Both the position numbers and the translations under genes were made by a program. From Aureibaculum luteum (GTDB lineage: Bacteria > Bacteroidota > Bacteroidia > Flavobacteriales > Flavobacteriaceae), in contig NZ_QRGD01000010.1 in assembly GCF_003449015.1 (NCBI RefSeq), positions 91,886-155,885 of the forward strand: DNA of 64,000 nucleotides. Reading direction: 5' to 3'. Shown here in pieces: positions 63,628-64,000 of this stretch (the first letter of the stretch is position 1; each line of letters starts with the position of its first letter). Below the pieces are notes generated by a model. The model saw only the letters and a program-made list of their open reading frames with translations. It did not search any database and had not been told where the DNA came from.

Positions 63628-63744
63628 ACGTCAGTCTGTCTAATAACTAAATCCCAATCGTTGAGAATCGCGTATTTCAATTTTTTTATAGACACCTACC
63701 CGAATATCAAAGTTATTAAATTAGGTTATTAGACAGTCTGACGT
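63628..63744. repeat. Inverted repeat of 20 bp with 77-nt spacer
   Basis: ACGTCAGTCTGTCTAATAAC (63628-63647) and GTTATTAGACAGTCTGACGT (63725-63744) pair with one mismatch. It starts next to GGTACAAC (63622) and ends next to repeat copy B. There is no coding frame inside; it may be a small transposon remnant or an element end. Confidence 0.7.
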
Positions 63745-63751
63745 CTCCGTA

Positions 63752-63928
63752 TATGAAACGTAGCGTGTAAAAAGACACTTTCGTTTCGGATTATACACGA
63801 GCCGATTTTTTATTTTTTCTATTTATCTTTAATTTTCTAAATATACAAAAATAAAAAATTGGCGGACTTAACAAATAAGCAAAAACCTCTCGGAAAGCCT
63901 GTAATAGCTATGTTTTATATACATTGTT
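63752..63928. repeat. Intergenic repeat, copy B
   Basis: The blocks in the same order as copy A are TATGAAACGTAGCGTG (63752), TTGGCGG (63859) and TAGCTATGTTTTATATACAT (63905). Spacing is about 15 nt longer than in A. The TTCCGCC block is missing; its place is taken by the 20-bp inverted repeat. Confidence 0.7.
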
Positions 63929-63936
63929 GAACTAAT

Positions 63937-63964
63937 CCCGACCGAAAAGTCGGGAAGCTTTTTA
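63937..63964 (+). terminator. Terminator-like hairpin at the right edge
   Basis: CCCGAC / GTCGGG with loop cgaaaa is followed by aagctttttatt. Whatever it ends lies outside what I can identify; it may belong to the repeat unit. Confidence 0.5.
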
Positions 63965-64000
63965 TTATTAGTTAAAAATAGTAGAACTTGCTTAGATAAC

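Overview
The window is from a member of the Bacteroidota, most likely the Flavobacteriaceae. It is AT-rich and has promoters of the Bacteroidota type (TAnnTTTG with an upstream TTG). It carries the gliding/type IX secretion set gldKLMN, the exosortase variant XrtF with its partner, a short eukaryote-like ProRS, and the order miaB, sigma-54 activator, lptE, TPR gene, secG, groES, groEL. I could run no database search. Names rest on motifs, length and neighbourhood.

Layout of the core part (1 to about 42 kb). A partial, very low-complexity lipoprotein gene runs off the left edge and is divergent from proS. Then come tRNA-Glu, rpsT and a small unknown gene, followed by the cell-shape operon mreB-mreC-mreD-mrdA-rodA on the minus strand. 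A 165-bp inverted-repeat element sits between mreB and mreC. Next are purH, a GAF-domain methionine sulfoxide reductase-like gene, xrtF with its partner, a type II NADH dehydrogenase, and a metal-handling cluster (HYC_CC_PP protein, TonB receptor, HMA protein, metal-binding lipoprotein). An aspartyl protease and a three-domain glycogen-binding-like protein follow, then the secretion/LPS/chaperonin block and topA. A ureohydrolase-like protein that has lost metal ligands lies directly before gldKLMN. The core ends with a DAO-family oxidoreductase, sucB-sucA and tRNA-Asn.

The accessory part begins right after tRNA-Asn. From 42.3 to 47.4 kb there is a mobilizable element: excisionase-like HTH, P-loop primase-helicase, CHC2/Toprim primase, MobC-like protein, relaxase and a membrane coiled-coil protein. 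No integrase is visible. A GC-rich hairpin is buried inside the mobC-like reading frame, and an inverted array of short repeats precedes the primase.

From 47.7 to 64 kb the DNA is a patchwork of small redox, hydrolase and regulator modules. They are (i) a five-gene minus-strand operon opposite an HxlR regulator, with direct repeats in the shared promoter; (ii) a decaying stretch with three broken genes (TfoX-like with TGA, YcaQ-like with TAA, headless Crp/Fnr); (iii) a Crp/Fnr, alpha/beta hydrolase and NTF2-like module; (iv) a divergent LysR/LysE pair; (v) a TetR-led run of seven genes (dehalogenase-like hydrolase, TfoX, epimerase-like, membrane protein, SDR, NAD(P)H-binding). In (v), exact inverted copies of one 24-nt operator flank tetR. 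Three copies of an intergenic repeat with conserved blocks (TTCCGCC, TATGAAACG, TTGGCGG, TAGCTATGT) lie between these modules. They are my best candidate for the unexplained agent that assembled this patchwork.
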